Below, piece after piece: positions 39,857-47,715 of a stretch of DNA of 64,000 bases; the first letter of the stretch is position 1, and every line of letters starts with the position of its first letter. Source of the stretch: an uncultured Lachnospiraceae bacterium (lineage in GTDB: Bacteria > Bacillota > Clostridia > Lachnospirales > Lachnospiraceae); assembly GCA_910583615.1 (NCBI GenBank), contig CAJTXP010000013.1, positions 1 to 64,000 on the forward strand. The letters are read 5' to 3'. A program made the position numbers and the translations under genes. The notes under the pieces were generated by a model that worked only from the letters and a program-made list of their open reading frames with translations, had not been told where the DNA came from and did not search any database.

Positions 39857-41530
39857 ATGGGCGAAATAAAGGTTCCGGTTGGCCGCTCCGGTTTTGCGGA
39901 TATCCGGACAAACGGATACTATTATATCGATAAAAGCGGATTGATCAAAGAGCTGCTGAGAACAGACGGTACGCAGGTTACGCTTTTTACCCGTCCCCGC
40001 CGCTTTGGCAAGACATTGAACATGCATATGCTGGCGGAATTTTTTGATCTGCAAAAAGACAGCCGTGCGCTTTTTGAGGGACTGTCCATATCGGAGGAGA
40101 AGGAGCTGTGCAGGGAATGGATGAACCAGTATCCCGTACTGTTCCTGTCTTTTCGTACGGTGGACGGGCTGAGCTTTGAAAAAGCGTATGCGATGCTTGC
40201 GGCGGTGATTGCCCAGGCCTGTCAGGATCAGCTGTATCTGTTGGAGAGCGGGAGAGTGAATCCATATGAAAGAGAAGTGTTTCACCGGCTTGCGTCCAAG
40301 ACAGCAACGCAGGAAGAGCTGGAGAATGGTCTGCGGCTGCTTTCCTGGCTGATGGCTGCTCATTATGAAAAACCGGTTATCCTGCTGATCGATGAATACG
40401 ATGTACCTCTGGCGAAGGCGAGTGAAAAAGGGTATTATCCGGAGATGCTCGAGGTCATGAAAGGCATCATGCAGACGGTCAAAGACAATACGTCCCTGAA
40501 ACTTGCGGTTGTCACGGGCTGTCTTCGGATCGCAAAGGAGAGTATTTTTACCGGAACCAATAATTTTGTGTCAGATACCATCAATGATACGAGACTGAAT
40601 GAATATTTTGGATTTACGCAGGCAGAGGTAGACAGGCTCCTTGAGGATGCCGGTCTTTCGGAGCACGGGGAAAAGCTGCGGGACTGGTATGACGGTTATC
40701 ACTTTGGCGATTATGACGTGTACTGTCCGTGGGATGTGATGAATCATGTGAAGGATCTGCTTCTTAATCCGTCCATGGAGCCGAAAAATTACTGGGAAAA
40801 TACCAGCGACAATTCCATTATCCGCATGTTTCTTGAGAGAACCGATTTTGATATTCACGATAAGTTTGAGACGCTTTTGTCGGGAGGATATATCAAAGAG
40901 ACGGTTACGGATCAGCTTACTTACGACATGCTGACCTCTTCCGAGGAAAATCTGTGGAGTCTGCTTTACCTCACCGGCTATCTGACCAGAATGAGGAAAG
41001 AGGAACTGCCGGGCGGCAGCCTGCAGCCGGGACAGATTGCTCTTAAGATTCCCAATGCGGAGATACGAAGTATCTTTCAGAAGAGTGTAAAAGCATGGTT
41101 TACGGAGACGTCCCGCAGGAGCAACCGTGACGAGCTGTTTGCGGCGTTGTGGAGCGGGGATACAGAGAAGCTGACTGCGATTCTTTCGGATCTTCTGTTT
41201 GACACGATCAGCTATCACGATTATCGGGAGAGCTTTTATCACGCTTTTTTGACCGGACTGGTATCCGGCGCCGGCTATCAGGTGGAATCCAATTATGAGA
41301 ACGGTTTTGGCAGAGCGGATCTTGTCATCCGGGACCGCCGGAACCGGAGGGCTGCAGTCATCGAGGCAAAATGGACTGATTTTGAAAAAAAACTGGAGCA
41401 GGAATGCGGGAATGCCCTGCGGCAGATCGCAGAACGGCAGTATGCGAAGAAAACGGAACGCTCCGGCTACCGTGAGGTATGGAGCTATGGAATCGCATTT
41501 TACAAAAAGCAGTGTCTGGTCAGGAAATGA
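39857..41530 (+). CDS. AAA-ATPase_like protein with C-terminal PD-(D/E)XK (DUF1703) domain
   Basis: A 557-residue protein of a widespread multicopy family. The N-terminal ATPase (AAA-ATPase_like) has Walker A RPRRFGKTLNM (Lys52) and Walker B VILLIDEYDVPLAKA. The C-terminal nuclease-like domain contains GRADLVI and AAVIEAKWT, the D and ExK of the PD-(D/E)XK fold. Its role is unknown; links to mobile DNA or defence have been suggested for similar proteins. The AAGGAGAAGG site lies just before the ATG. It directly follows repeat copy C. Confidence 0.92.
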   Translation: MGEIKVPVGRSGFADIRTNGYYYIDKSGLIKELLRTDGTQVTLFTRPRRFGKTLNMHMLAEFFDLQKDSRALFEGLSISEEKELCREWMNQYPVLFLSFRTVDGLSFEKAYAMLAAVIAQACQDQLYLLESGRVNPYEREVFHRLASKTATQEELENGLRLLSWLMAAHYEKPVILLIDEYDVPLAKASEKGYYPEMLEVMKGIMQTVKDNTSLKLAVVTGCLRIAKESIFTGTNNFVSDTINDTRLNEYFGFTQAEVDRLLEDAGLSEHGEKLRDWYDGYHFGDYDVYCPWDVMNHVKDLLLNPSMEPKNYWENTSDNSIIRMFLERTDFDIHDKFETLLSGGYIKETVTDQLTYDMLTSSEENLWSLLYLTGYLTRMRKEELPGGSLQPGQIALKIPNAEIRSIFQKSVKAWFTETSRRSNRDELFAALWSGDTEKLTAILSDLLFDTISYHDYRESFYHAFLTGLVSGAGYQVESNYENGFGRADLVIRDRRNRRAAVIEAKWTDFEKKLEQECGNALRQIAERQYAKKTERSGYREVWSYGIAFYKKQCLVRK

Positions 41531-41572
41531 CGGATGCAAAGCTGCAAAATGAAAGAAAAGAGGAAGAGACAA

Positions 41573-41968
41573 ATGAAGGAGAAAAAGATTCTGGATACGT
41601 GCAATGGGCTTCAGCATATTGGAATTCCCACAGGCGATATGGAGAAAACCTGTGCGTTTTATGCGGAGCTGGGTTTTGAGAAAGTATATGAGACCGTGCT
41701 TTCGAGAGATCAGCGCGTTGTTTTCTTAAGATTCTGCAATCTGGTTCTGGAATGTTACGAGGGTGAGTGCGCCGGCAGGGCGGGAGCTGTTGATCATATT
41801 GCCATCGACTGCAGGGATATAGAAGCAGCCTATGCCCTGGCAGAAGAAAAAGGGTATTCCATCGTCAGCAACGGAATTGAGGAGCTTCCCTTCTGGGAAA
41901 ATGGGGTGCGGTTTTTCACTGTGGAAGGACCGGATGCAGTGAAGGTGGAACTGAATCAATACTTATAA
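41573..41968 (+). CDS. VOC-superfamily (glyoxalase-like) metalloprotein 1
   Basis: A 131-residue protein with two beta-alpha-beta-beta-beta modules of the VOC fold: QHIGIPTGDMEKTCAFYAEL at the start and AVDHIAIDCRDIEAAYALAEE in the second half. His in QHIGIP, Glu in VLECYEG, His in VDHIAID and the final Glu in KVELNQY are the usual metal ligands. It resembles the VOC protein at 48996 in length and order of motifs. The reaction may be an epimerase or isomerase step on a sugar acid, but that is speculation. Confidence 0.85.
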   Translation: MKEKKILDTCNGLQHIGIPTGDMEKTCAFYAELGFEKVYETVLSRDQRVVFLRFCNLVLECYEGECAGRAGAVDHIAIDCRDIEAAYALAEEKGYSIVSNGIEELPFWENGVRFFTVEGPDAVKVELNQYL

Positions 41969-41972
41969 AAAC

Positions 41973-42016
41973 AACAGGGAAGGGCGTTTTACAACCGTCT
42001 TTCCCTGTTCTGCTTT
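41973..42016 (-). terminator. Bidirectional terminator between VOC gene and minus-strand operon
   Basis: AACAGGGAAGGGCG and CCGTCTTTCCCTGTT pair over 14 bp with two G:U pairs. On the minus strand the stem is followed by GTTTTTAT, a good T-run for the end of the catabolic operon; on the plus strand CTGCTTTT follows. Confidence 0.7.
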
Positions 42017-42028
42017 TGGAAAATGTCT

Positions 42029-42985
42029 TTATTTTACCTCATAGGCGCAGCTTTTGCCGGTGAGTATATCCACCGCGTTCTGTGCCGCCATGAGTCCCAT
42101 TTTGCTGACGGCCTCCTTTGTGGCTGCTCCGGCATGTGGCGTCAGGATGCAGTTGGGAAGCGTGCACAGCGGGCTGTCATAAGGAGGCTCCTGTATCGTG
42201 GCGTCCAGCGCGGCGCCGCGGATTTCCCCATTTTTCAATGCTTCATAGAGGGCATCCTCGTCCACGATACCGCCCCGTGCGGTATTTACCAGGATCGCAT
42301 CTTTTTTCATGGCCTTAAACTGCTCTGCACCGAACATGTTTTTTGTCTCGGGCGTCAGAGGGGAATGGATGGTGATGAAATCCGATTCCCGGATCAGCGT
42401 CTCCAGATCTACATATTCTGCGCCGCATTCCTTTTTGAAGTTTTCGTCCTGATACTGATCATAACACAGGATCCGCATGTTGAACCCGGTGCAGCGTTTT
42501 GCCACGCCTTTTCCGATCCTTCCGGCGCCGACGACGCCCAGGGTTTTGCCCCACATCTCCACGCCGGACGGACGCGTCTGGTTTTTATTCTTGATGCCGT
42601 TGTCCATGACAACGATATTTCTGGCACAGTCCAGCATTAATGTCATGGCGAGGTCGGCGACAGAGTCGCCGTTTGCCCCCGGCGTGACGGTGACCGCTAC
42701 ATGATGGTCTGCTGCTGCGCTTAAGTCCACCCTGTCATATCCTACGCCGTAGCGGGAGATGACTTTGAGGTTTTTCGCAGATTCGATCAGCTCCCGGTCG
42801 TAATCCTCCAGGCCGGCGATGACCGCGTCTGCATACGGGAGCGCCTGCTTCAGCTGCTCCGGGACCGGTCCGTCCTTTGCTTCCAGCTTCTTTACTTCAC
42901 AGTCATTTTCATGTAATAAATTTACCGCCAGATCATCTACGGTTCCGAAGGAACGGGCGGTGACCAGTACTTTATATTTTGCCAT
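42029..42985 (-). CDS. D-2-hydroxyacid dehydrogenase family protein
   Basis: A 318-residue NAD-dependent dehydrogenase related to phosphoglycerate dehydrogenase. The NAD-binding loop is GVVGAGRIGKGVA. Catalytic Arg is in VNTARGGIVDE, Glu in ATIQEPPYD and His in LTPHAGAATKEA. It is the last gene of a four-gene minus-strand operon (45775 to 42029). The length and lack of an ACT domain argue against a serine-pathway SerA. The substrate is probably a 2-hydroxy or 2-keto sugar acid made by the upstream enzymes. Confidence 0.87.
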   Translation of the reverse strand: MAKYKVLVTARSFGTVDDLAVNLLHENDCEVKKLEAKDGPVPEQLKQALPYADAVIAGLEDYDRELIESAKNLKVISRYGVGYDRVDLSAAADHHVAVTVTPGANGDSVADLAMTLMLDCARNIVVMDNGIKNKNQTRPSGVEMWGKTLGVVGAGRIGKGVAKRCTGFNMRILCYDQYQDENFKKECGAEYVDLETLIRESDFITIHSPLTPETKNMFGAEQFKAMKKDAILVNTARGGIVDEDALYEALKNGEIRGAALDATIQEPPYDSPLCTLPNCILTPHAGAATKEAVSKMGLMAAQNAVDILTGKSCAYEVK

Positions 42986-43073
42986 AATACCCTCTTTTTC
43001 TTCAGCGCCGGCACAGCATATGTACGCCGGTTCTGCCGTCCGGCATCTGAGCCTTTTTTATTGCAAATACAGA

Positions 43074-43676
43074 TTATTTCCAGTTTGGATTGTCAACGAC
43101 CGTCGGTTTGCCGTTTTGTTCCACCAGCAGCTTCCGGTAACCTTTGGTCTCGATGGTTCCGTAGTCATGACCCGCATCTGCGCGGAAAACAAAAAACGTG
43201 ACCAGCTGTTCTGTGTCGCTTACATTGATGCTGCGGTGTGCATACCGTTTTGGCACATAGACTGCTTTTCCGGCCGTCAGCTCCAGCGCCAGCCAGTCTC
43301 CTTCCGGATTTTCCATCATCATGTATCCATGTCCTTTCAGGCAGTAATAGATCTCTCCCGTATCAAGGATGGTATGAAAATGCCCTTTGGTAAAATAATA
43401 TTCGTCTCCGACTTTTCCGGGATTCAGGATGGAACAGCCAAAAGCAAAATCCCCGTCCGTCTCCGGCGCCGGCATGGAATGGAATTCATAGACCAGCGGG
43501 TCGCCTTCCTTCAACTTTTCTTCATAAGCCTTCTGGTCTGCAAACATTCCGTTCATCTGTCCCAGATAACGCTTTCCCGTATCCAGCATCTTTGACAGTC
43601 CCGTTTCCAGATTAAAATCAATTACAAATCCCCTGTCAAAATCCATCTGTTTTTCTGATTCATTAAAATGCGCCAT
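43074..43676 (-). CDS. Cupin-type phosphoglucose isomerase-like protein
   Basis: A 200-residue cupin of the archaeal-type glucose-6-phosphate isomerase family. Metal ligands are His99, His101 (GHFHT), Glu108 (GEIYYCL) and His147 (RYAHRSI); GHGYMMME is also typical. It could interconvert glucose-6-phosphate and fructose-6-phosphate, but bacterial copies inside sugar clusters may act on other phospho-sugars or keto acids. It is the third gene of the operon that starts with the phosphotriesterase-like hydrolase. Confidence 0.85.
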   Translation of the reverse strand: MAHFNESEKQMDFDRGFVIDFNLETGLSKMLDTGKRYLGQMNGMFADQKAYEEKLKEGDPLVYEFHSMPAPETDGDFAFGCSILNPGKVGDEYYFTKGHFHTILDTGEIYYCLKGHGYMMMENPEGDWLALELTAGKAVYVPKRYAHRSINVSDTEQLVTFFVFRADAGHDYGTIETKGYRKLLVEQNGKPTVVDNPNWK

Positions 43677-43752
43677 ATGATTTCCTCCTGTCAGGCGTTA
43701 ACCTGATATTTTTGTGTTTTCCTGTGTTTTTGCGGGGGCGGCAGCCGGCCTG

Positions 43753-44703
43753 TCACCGGTTGTTGAACTTTGCCGCGATCCGGTCCATCTCTTTCAGGCG
43801 CTCTCCCAGGATCTCCTGATGAAAGACTTCTGCAATCACCTGCGTCCATCCATAGATAAAATACATCCATCCATCGTTAATGGTCAGATTGCGTTCCTTC
43901 GCCTGCGCTTCCGCCTGATGCTGAAACAGAAGATCGCCCCGGTAGTTGATTTCCCAGACCAGCGCGTCCTCCGGAAAGACAGCGGCATCCGAGAGCGGCG
44001 ATCCGGGACGGTCCTTTCCAAGGCCTGTCGCGTTGATAATCAGGCTGCCGCGTCCCATCTTTGCCAAAACCGCATCATTATCCGTGCTTTCAGGCGACAG
44101 GTAATATTCGGTCGGGATGCCTGCCGGATTCATCCTGCTGTTGATCTCCCGGATCGCATTGAGACGGGGTTCGCTGCGGTTGGAGACGACGATTTTTGCA
44201 GGATCATTGCCCTTGCCTGCATTTCGCATATAATATGAACACATGGAGATGGCGCTGCCGCCTGCTCCGATGATCAGGACGCCTGCATCCGGATGTTCCT
44301 TCCAGTAATTTTCCGGGACAAATTCTTCCATTGCCATGCCGCAGGTAATGGGATCTTTGGCATGTCCGCACAGTTTTCCGTCCAGCTTGGAGATGGAAGA
44401 CATTTCTTCAAACTGGACGGCATATGGATCCAGATAGTCAAACAGGTCTTTTGCAGCGGCGTAGATGTCCAGTTTGTGAGTGGTGACGAGAGCGCCCATG
44501 GACAGCGGGTCATTCTTAATAAAGGAGACCACTTCCCGGTATATTTCCGGTTTCTCGTGAATGGCGATATCGATTCCCTTCATGACGGTGTTTTTGAGGC
44601 CAAGCGCCTGCGCCCATTCCGGAAAGACCTTCATGATGGAGGATGCTCCGGTAGTTACGCCGATAAAATACATGGTTGGCTGTGTTGCTTTTTCGAGTTT
44701 CAT
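43753..44703 (-). CDS. Shikimate/quinate dehydrogenase-like oxidoreductase
   Basis: A 316-residue AroE-superfamily protein. The substrate-domain Lys77 is in GALVTTHKLDIY, where true AroE has N-V-T-x-P-x-K, and the NADP loop is VLIIGAGGSAISM. INATGLGKDRPGSPL supplies the usual NAT-G segment with a nearby Asp. The shikimate Ser-x-Ser and Asn pattern is altered, and the operon partners are sugar-related, so a polyol or sugar-acid substrate is more likely than shikimate. The ATG at 44703 follows AAAGGAG. Confidence 0.82.
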   Translation of the reverse strand: MKLEKATQPTMYFIGVTTGASSIMKVFPEWAQALGLKNTVMKGIDIAIHEKPEIYREVVSFIKNDPLSMGALVTTHKLDIYAAAKDLFDYLDPYAVQFEEMSSISKLDGKLCGHAKDPITCGMAMEEFVPENYWKEHPDAGVLIIGAGGSAISMCSYYMRNAGKGNDPAKIVVSNRSEPRLNAIREINSRMNPAGIPTEYYLSPESTDNDAVLAKMGRGSLIINATGLGKDRPGSPLSDAAVFPEDALVWEINYRGDLLFQHQAEAQAKERNLTINDGWMYFIYGWTQVIAEVFHQEILGERLKEMDRIAAKFNNR

Positions 44704-44839
44704 TTGTGATACTCCTTTCTGATTAAAAGTTCCGGTGCAGCCCGCGCGCCGCACCGGAGGGAGATCCCTGCGTGCCCGCAGGGCGTCCGCTCCGTGATCT
44801 GTGCGGTGCACGGGCTTTCGCTGACAAAAGTTCCGCTGC
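44704..44839 (-). other. GC-rich intergenic region with stacked hairpins
   Basis: CCGGTGC/GCACCGG and CCCTGCG/CGCAGGG stems follow each other in 136 bp inside the operon, between the hydrolase and the AroE-like gene. There is no T-run. They may stabilise or process the mRNA. No gene was seen here. Confidence 0.35.
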
Positions 44840-45775
44840 CTACGCAAAATCCAGCAGTTTCCCGGCGTTGCTGCTGCACATCTGCCGGATCTCCCCGTCG
44901 GTAAAACCGTGCGCCTTCAGCTGCGGGATAAACGTTGTCCGTATATAATCAAGTCCCATATCCTCTGCGTAGTAGGATCTGAGCCGTTGATTCGTGGTGT
45001 CCAGACTCAGGACGATCTGTCCAAGGAGCCCTTCCTGCTTCATGAACAGGAGCAGATCCAGCTCCTCCTGTTCCGATATGTATTTGTAACGGCGGATGCT
45101 GTCGTAGCACAGGAAGCATCCGGTGGAGAGCACTTCTTTGTGAAAGGCCAGGTCGTAGTGAGTGCGGTCCAGATGGCAGATCAGGAGCCGTTCGGGGGCG
45201 ACGCCCCGATCCTGAAACCACCGGATCAGCCCCGGAATGTCGTTGCCCTTTTCCGTGTGGATCATGACGGGAGCGCCGGTCTGTACGGCGGCGTGGGCCA
45301 CGGCCTCGAAAAGTTTCCGGTAGACCGGGTCCGTCTGCCAGCCGCCGTCCGCGGCGGCTTTGAGCATCCCCGCCCGGTAAAGGGAGGACGCCTGGCCGGA
45401 ATCGTTGCTCCCTTCTGTGACCTCGCGGATATAGAGGTCCGCAAGCTTCTCCTCCGGCCAGGACAATAACAGTAAATTATCGAAAAATTCTTTTTTGTGA
45501 AAGCCTGCGACGGCTACGATATGTACGCCGCTTTCCCGGGAAAGCGCGGCCAGTTCCGGCAGGCTGCGCCCGCATCCGGTGGGCTGCGCGTCTACGATCA
45601 GGCCTCCGCCGGCCCGACGGTAATCCTTCAGCTCCTTCAGGGAGCGATCGTGGTCATCCATGCACAGGGCGGGATTGACCGCATAAGAAGCGCCACGGTC
45701 CAGCCAGATGTGCTCGTGGCACTGGGCATGGTCGATCCCTGCGGAGAGAATATCCTTTTGTACAGTACGTATCAT
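44840..45775 (-). CDS. Phosphotriesterase-family metal hydrolase (PTE-like lactonase)
   Basis: An amidohydrolase-superfamily TIM barrel of 311 residues. The metal ligands appear as HEH (His20, His22 in AQCHEHIWLD), Lys in RAGMLKAA (the usual carbamylated bridge), His in VMIHTEKG, His in LLICHLDRTHYD and Asp in VLSLDTTNQ. Family members hydrolyse lactones or phosphoesters rather than pesticides as a natural role. It starts the operon containing the AroE-like protein, cupin isomerase and hydroxyacid dehydrogenase. A sugar-lactone substrate would fit. Confidence 0.88.
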   Translation of the reverse strand: MIRTVQKDILSAGIDHAQCHEHIWLDRGASYAVNPALCMDDHDRSLKELKDYRRAGGGLIVDAQPTGCGRSLPELAALSRESGVHIVAVAGFHKKEFFDNLLLLSWPEEKLADLYIREVTEGSNDSGQASSLYRAGMLKAAADGGWQTDPVYRKLFEAVAHAAVQTGAPVMIHTEKGNDIPGLIRWFQDRGVAPERLLICHLDRTHYDLAFHKEVLSTGCFLCYDSIRRYKYISEQEELDLLLFMKQEGLLGQIVLSLDTTNQRLRSYYAEDMGLDYIRTTFIPQLKAHGFTDGEIRQMCSSNAGKLLDFA

Positions 45776-45824
45776 GATCTTTCTCCATAAATATATAAAT
45801 GATAAAAACGATACTTAAATACAT

Positions 45825-45836
45825 AATAACGTTATT
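45825..45836 (-). promoter_or_regulatory. Operator-like palindrome of the PTE operon
   Basis: AATAACGTTATT is a perfect 12-bp palindrome between the promoter and start of the phosphotriesterase-like gene. The GntR-UTRA gene at 46806 is a candidate regulator, without direct evidence. Confidence 0.4.
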
Positions 45837-45867
45837 TTGAAATAAAAACATAATTATCTTTTGGGAA

Positions 45868-45896
45868 ATCATAGCACGGGAAAGAAATGTTGTCAA
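45868..45896 (-). promoter_or_regulatory. Promoter of the PTE/AroE-like/cupin operon
   Basis: On the minus strand a perfect TTGACA (45896-45891), a 17-bp spacer and TATGAT (45873-45868), about 95 bp before the first gene. The remaining 45897-46104 is AT-rich and shows no gene. Confidence 0.65.
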
Positions 45897-46104
45897 CTGG
45901 TTTTTTAAAGGATATATGGCAGCTCTTGATTTTGCAGGATTAAATTCCATACTTTTATCAATTTTTTGTTGTTTTCAGGTGATATTTTGTTTATACTTTA
46001 TTATGATCTGAGAAAGTCAAATGTGATAATTTCATCATCAAAGAGTGAAAGCAAACAGTTGCATTCTACATTCCCTGAATTATAAAAGAAAGGAAACTAA
46101 TATT

Positions 46105-46347
46105 ATGAGTTATCAGGAAATAGCCAAAAGTATGATTGACCGCCTGCCGGAGGATAAAATGATTTTTGTTATAAATATGCTGGAGGGGCTTGGTGAGATG
46201 TCCGGGCTCGATTTATACCCGGATTTTAAACCAAATGCAACAACAACAGCAGCGATGGCAGAAACTGATGAAATGATAAGGACAGGGAGCGGGCAGCATT
46301 TTGAAGGGTCAACAGAAGAATTATTCTCCCGGATTTTGGAGGAATAG
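46105..46347 (+). CDS. Antitoxin-like protein of a DinJ/RelB-YafQ-type pair
   Basis: An 80-residue acidic protein directly upstream of a YafQ-like toxin gene (3-bp gap). It begins SYQEIAKSMIDRLPEDKM and ends in an acidic tail (STEELFSRILEE), a layout common to antitoxins whose C-terminus wraps the toxin. The N-terminal ribbon-helix-helix of DinJ is not clear, so the fold is unsure. AAAGGAAA precedes the ATG at 46105. The role is called mainly from gene order. Confidence 0.65.
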   Translation: MSYQEIAKSMIDRLPEDKMIFVINMLEGLGEMSGLDLYPDFKPNATTTAAMAETDEMIRTGSGQHFEGSTEELFSRILEE

Positions 46348-46350
46348 CAT

Positions 46351-46623
46351 TTGTTAAAAGTCAACTTGACATCACAATTCAAAAGAGATTTAAAGTTGTG
46401 TAAAAAGCGCAGTTACAATATCAATCTGCTGAATGCTGTTGTCAACACATTACGTATACCGGCGGCACTTCCGCTGAAAAATAAAGACCACGCACTGAAG
46501 GGAAATTATATTGGGCGGCGGGAGTGCCATATTTCTCCGGACTGGCTGCTGATCTACCGAATAGATGGAAACGAACTGTATCTTGACCGTACAGGTACTC
46601 ATGCTGATTTATTTGGCATGTAA
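46351..46623 (+). CDS. YafQ/RelE-family mRNA-interferase toxin
   Basis: A 90-residue toxin of the RelE fold. The YafQ-type signature DHALKGNYIGRRECHISPDW is followed by LLIYRIDGNELYLDRTGTHADLF. The His, Asp and Arg residues of these motifs form the ribonuclease site. It starts with TTG at 46351, three bases after the antitoxin stop, so translation is probably coupled and kept low. A type II toxin-antitoxin system that cuts mRNA at the ribosome is expected. Confidence 0.88.
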   Translation: MLKVNLTSQFKRDLKLCKKRSYNINLLNAVVNTLRIPAALPLKNKDHALKGNYIGRRECHISPDWLLIYRIDGNELYLDRTGTHADLFGM

Positions 46624-46805
46624 CATCACAGGCCTGCCGATGAGGGGGCATAAAACTTCCTGCTTGCATTTTTAACGGCCGTATTTTATAATCAATTCAG
46701 AGTAAAAGATACTGAAAATACAGAAACATAATTATCTATAGTGAGTTGTGCTGGAACGTGGGAGTTTGACGGAAAAGCATGGCATACGGCGGACAGGGGG
46801 ATCTT

Positions 46806-47522
46806 ATGGCAAAAATACCTGCATATAAACAGATGTACGCAAGCCTGAAGAAAGATATTCAGGAAGGGAAGTATGTACCGGGATCTTTTCTGCCGACAGA
46901 GGCGGAGCTGGAGAGGATCTACGGAGTGAGCCGGACGACAGTTCGGCGTGCTGTTGGCATATTGACGAATGAGGGATACCTGATCGTGACGCAGGGACGT
47001 GGAACTCAGGTACAGGAGATCTCCACTTCTCAGCATCTGAACAAAATCACTTCTTTTACAGAGACGCTGCGGCAGCGGGGATATCAGGTTAGTACGCAGG
47101 GACTGGATCTTCAAAAAGTACTGGCTCCAGACCATATCCGGGATGTGCTGTCTCTGAAAGAGGGTGAACTGGTCTACCATGTTCAGCGGGTCCAGTGTGC
47201 CGATGGCAGACCGGTCTGTATCATGGAAGATTATCTGGCAGCAGCCCAGGTTCCGGATTTTGCTTTGAAATCGAATGGGTGCGTGAGTATTTATGCCTGT
47301 CTTGAGGAGGAATACGGACTGTTTTTAAAAGATGCGGTGGAACGCATCTCGGCAGTCGGCGCATCTTTTACCCAGTCTCAGATCCTCAGAATTCCGGTAG
47401 GAGCTCCGCTTCTGCACAGCAGACGGATTGCGAATGCAGAACATGGCGCGTTAGTCTATTCCTCTCTCTATGTGATCGCGGAACGGTATGAGTATGAGAT
47501 TTATCAAGTAGGAAGGGCCTGA
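46806..47522 (+). CDS. GntR-family regulator with UTRA effector domain
   Basis: A 238-residue HutC/GntR-subfamily regulator. Winged helix: YKQMYASLKKDIQEGKYVPG, LERIYGVSRTTVRRAVGIL, VTQGRGTQV. The UTRA ligand domain follows from about residue 95 (FTETLRQRGYQVS, VYHVQRVQCADGRPVCIMED). The ATG at 46806 behind GGGGG is preferred to 46779, which has no ribosome site. Members usually bind a phosphorylated sugar. Likely targets are the PTE operon to the left or the sugar region to the right. Confidence 0.88.
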   Translation: MAKIPAYKQMYASLKKDIQEGKYVPGSFLPTEAELERIYGVSRTTVRRAVGILTNEGYLIVTQGRGTQVQEISTSQHLNKITSFTETLRQRGYQVSTQGLDLQKVLAPDHIRDVLSLKEGELVYHVQRVQCADGRPVCIMEDYLAAAQVPDFALKSNGCVSIYACLEEEYGLFLKDAVERISAVGASFTQSQILRIPVGAPLLHSRRIANAEHGALVYSSLYVIAERYEYEIYQVGRA

Positions 47523-47550
47523 TTTGGTTTGCTGTTGATATATAAAGCGA

Positions 47551-47562
47551 AACCGGTTACAT
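47551..47562 (+). promoter_or_regulatory. LacI operator-like site upstream of lacI
   Basis: AACCGGTTACAT matches half and centre of the ATGTAACCGGTTACAT sites at 48765 and 48835. It lies about 105 bp upstream of the lacI promoter and may help loop formation. Confidence 0.5.
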
Positions 47563-47657
47563 ACATGTTTTTGGAATCGGAACATTCGAATTGTTGTGAA
47601 TAGTACATAAAAAAATGGATACAAAATATACATGATTTACAAAATGACAAAAAAGTA

Positions 47658-47711
47658 TTGACAACCAGACAGTTTGACGATATAGTGAAGTCACAAGAAA
47701 GGAAACCGGTT
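47658..47711 (+). promoter_or_regulatory. lacI promoter with operator overlapping the ribosome site
   Basis: A perfect TTGACA (47658-47663), a 17-bp spacer and TATAGT (47681-47686) precede AACCGGTT (47704-47711), which overlaps the AAGGAAA ribosome site. This supports autorepression by the LacI-family protein. Confidence 0.65.
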
Positions 47712-47715
47712 ACAC

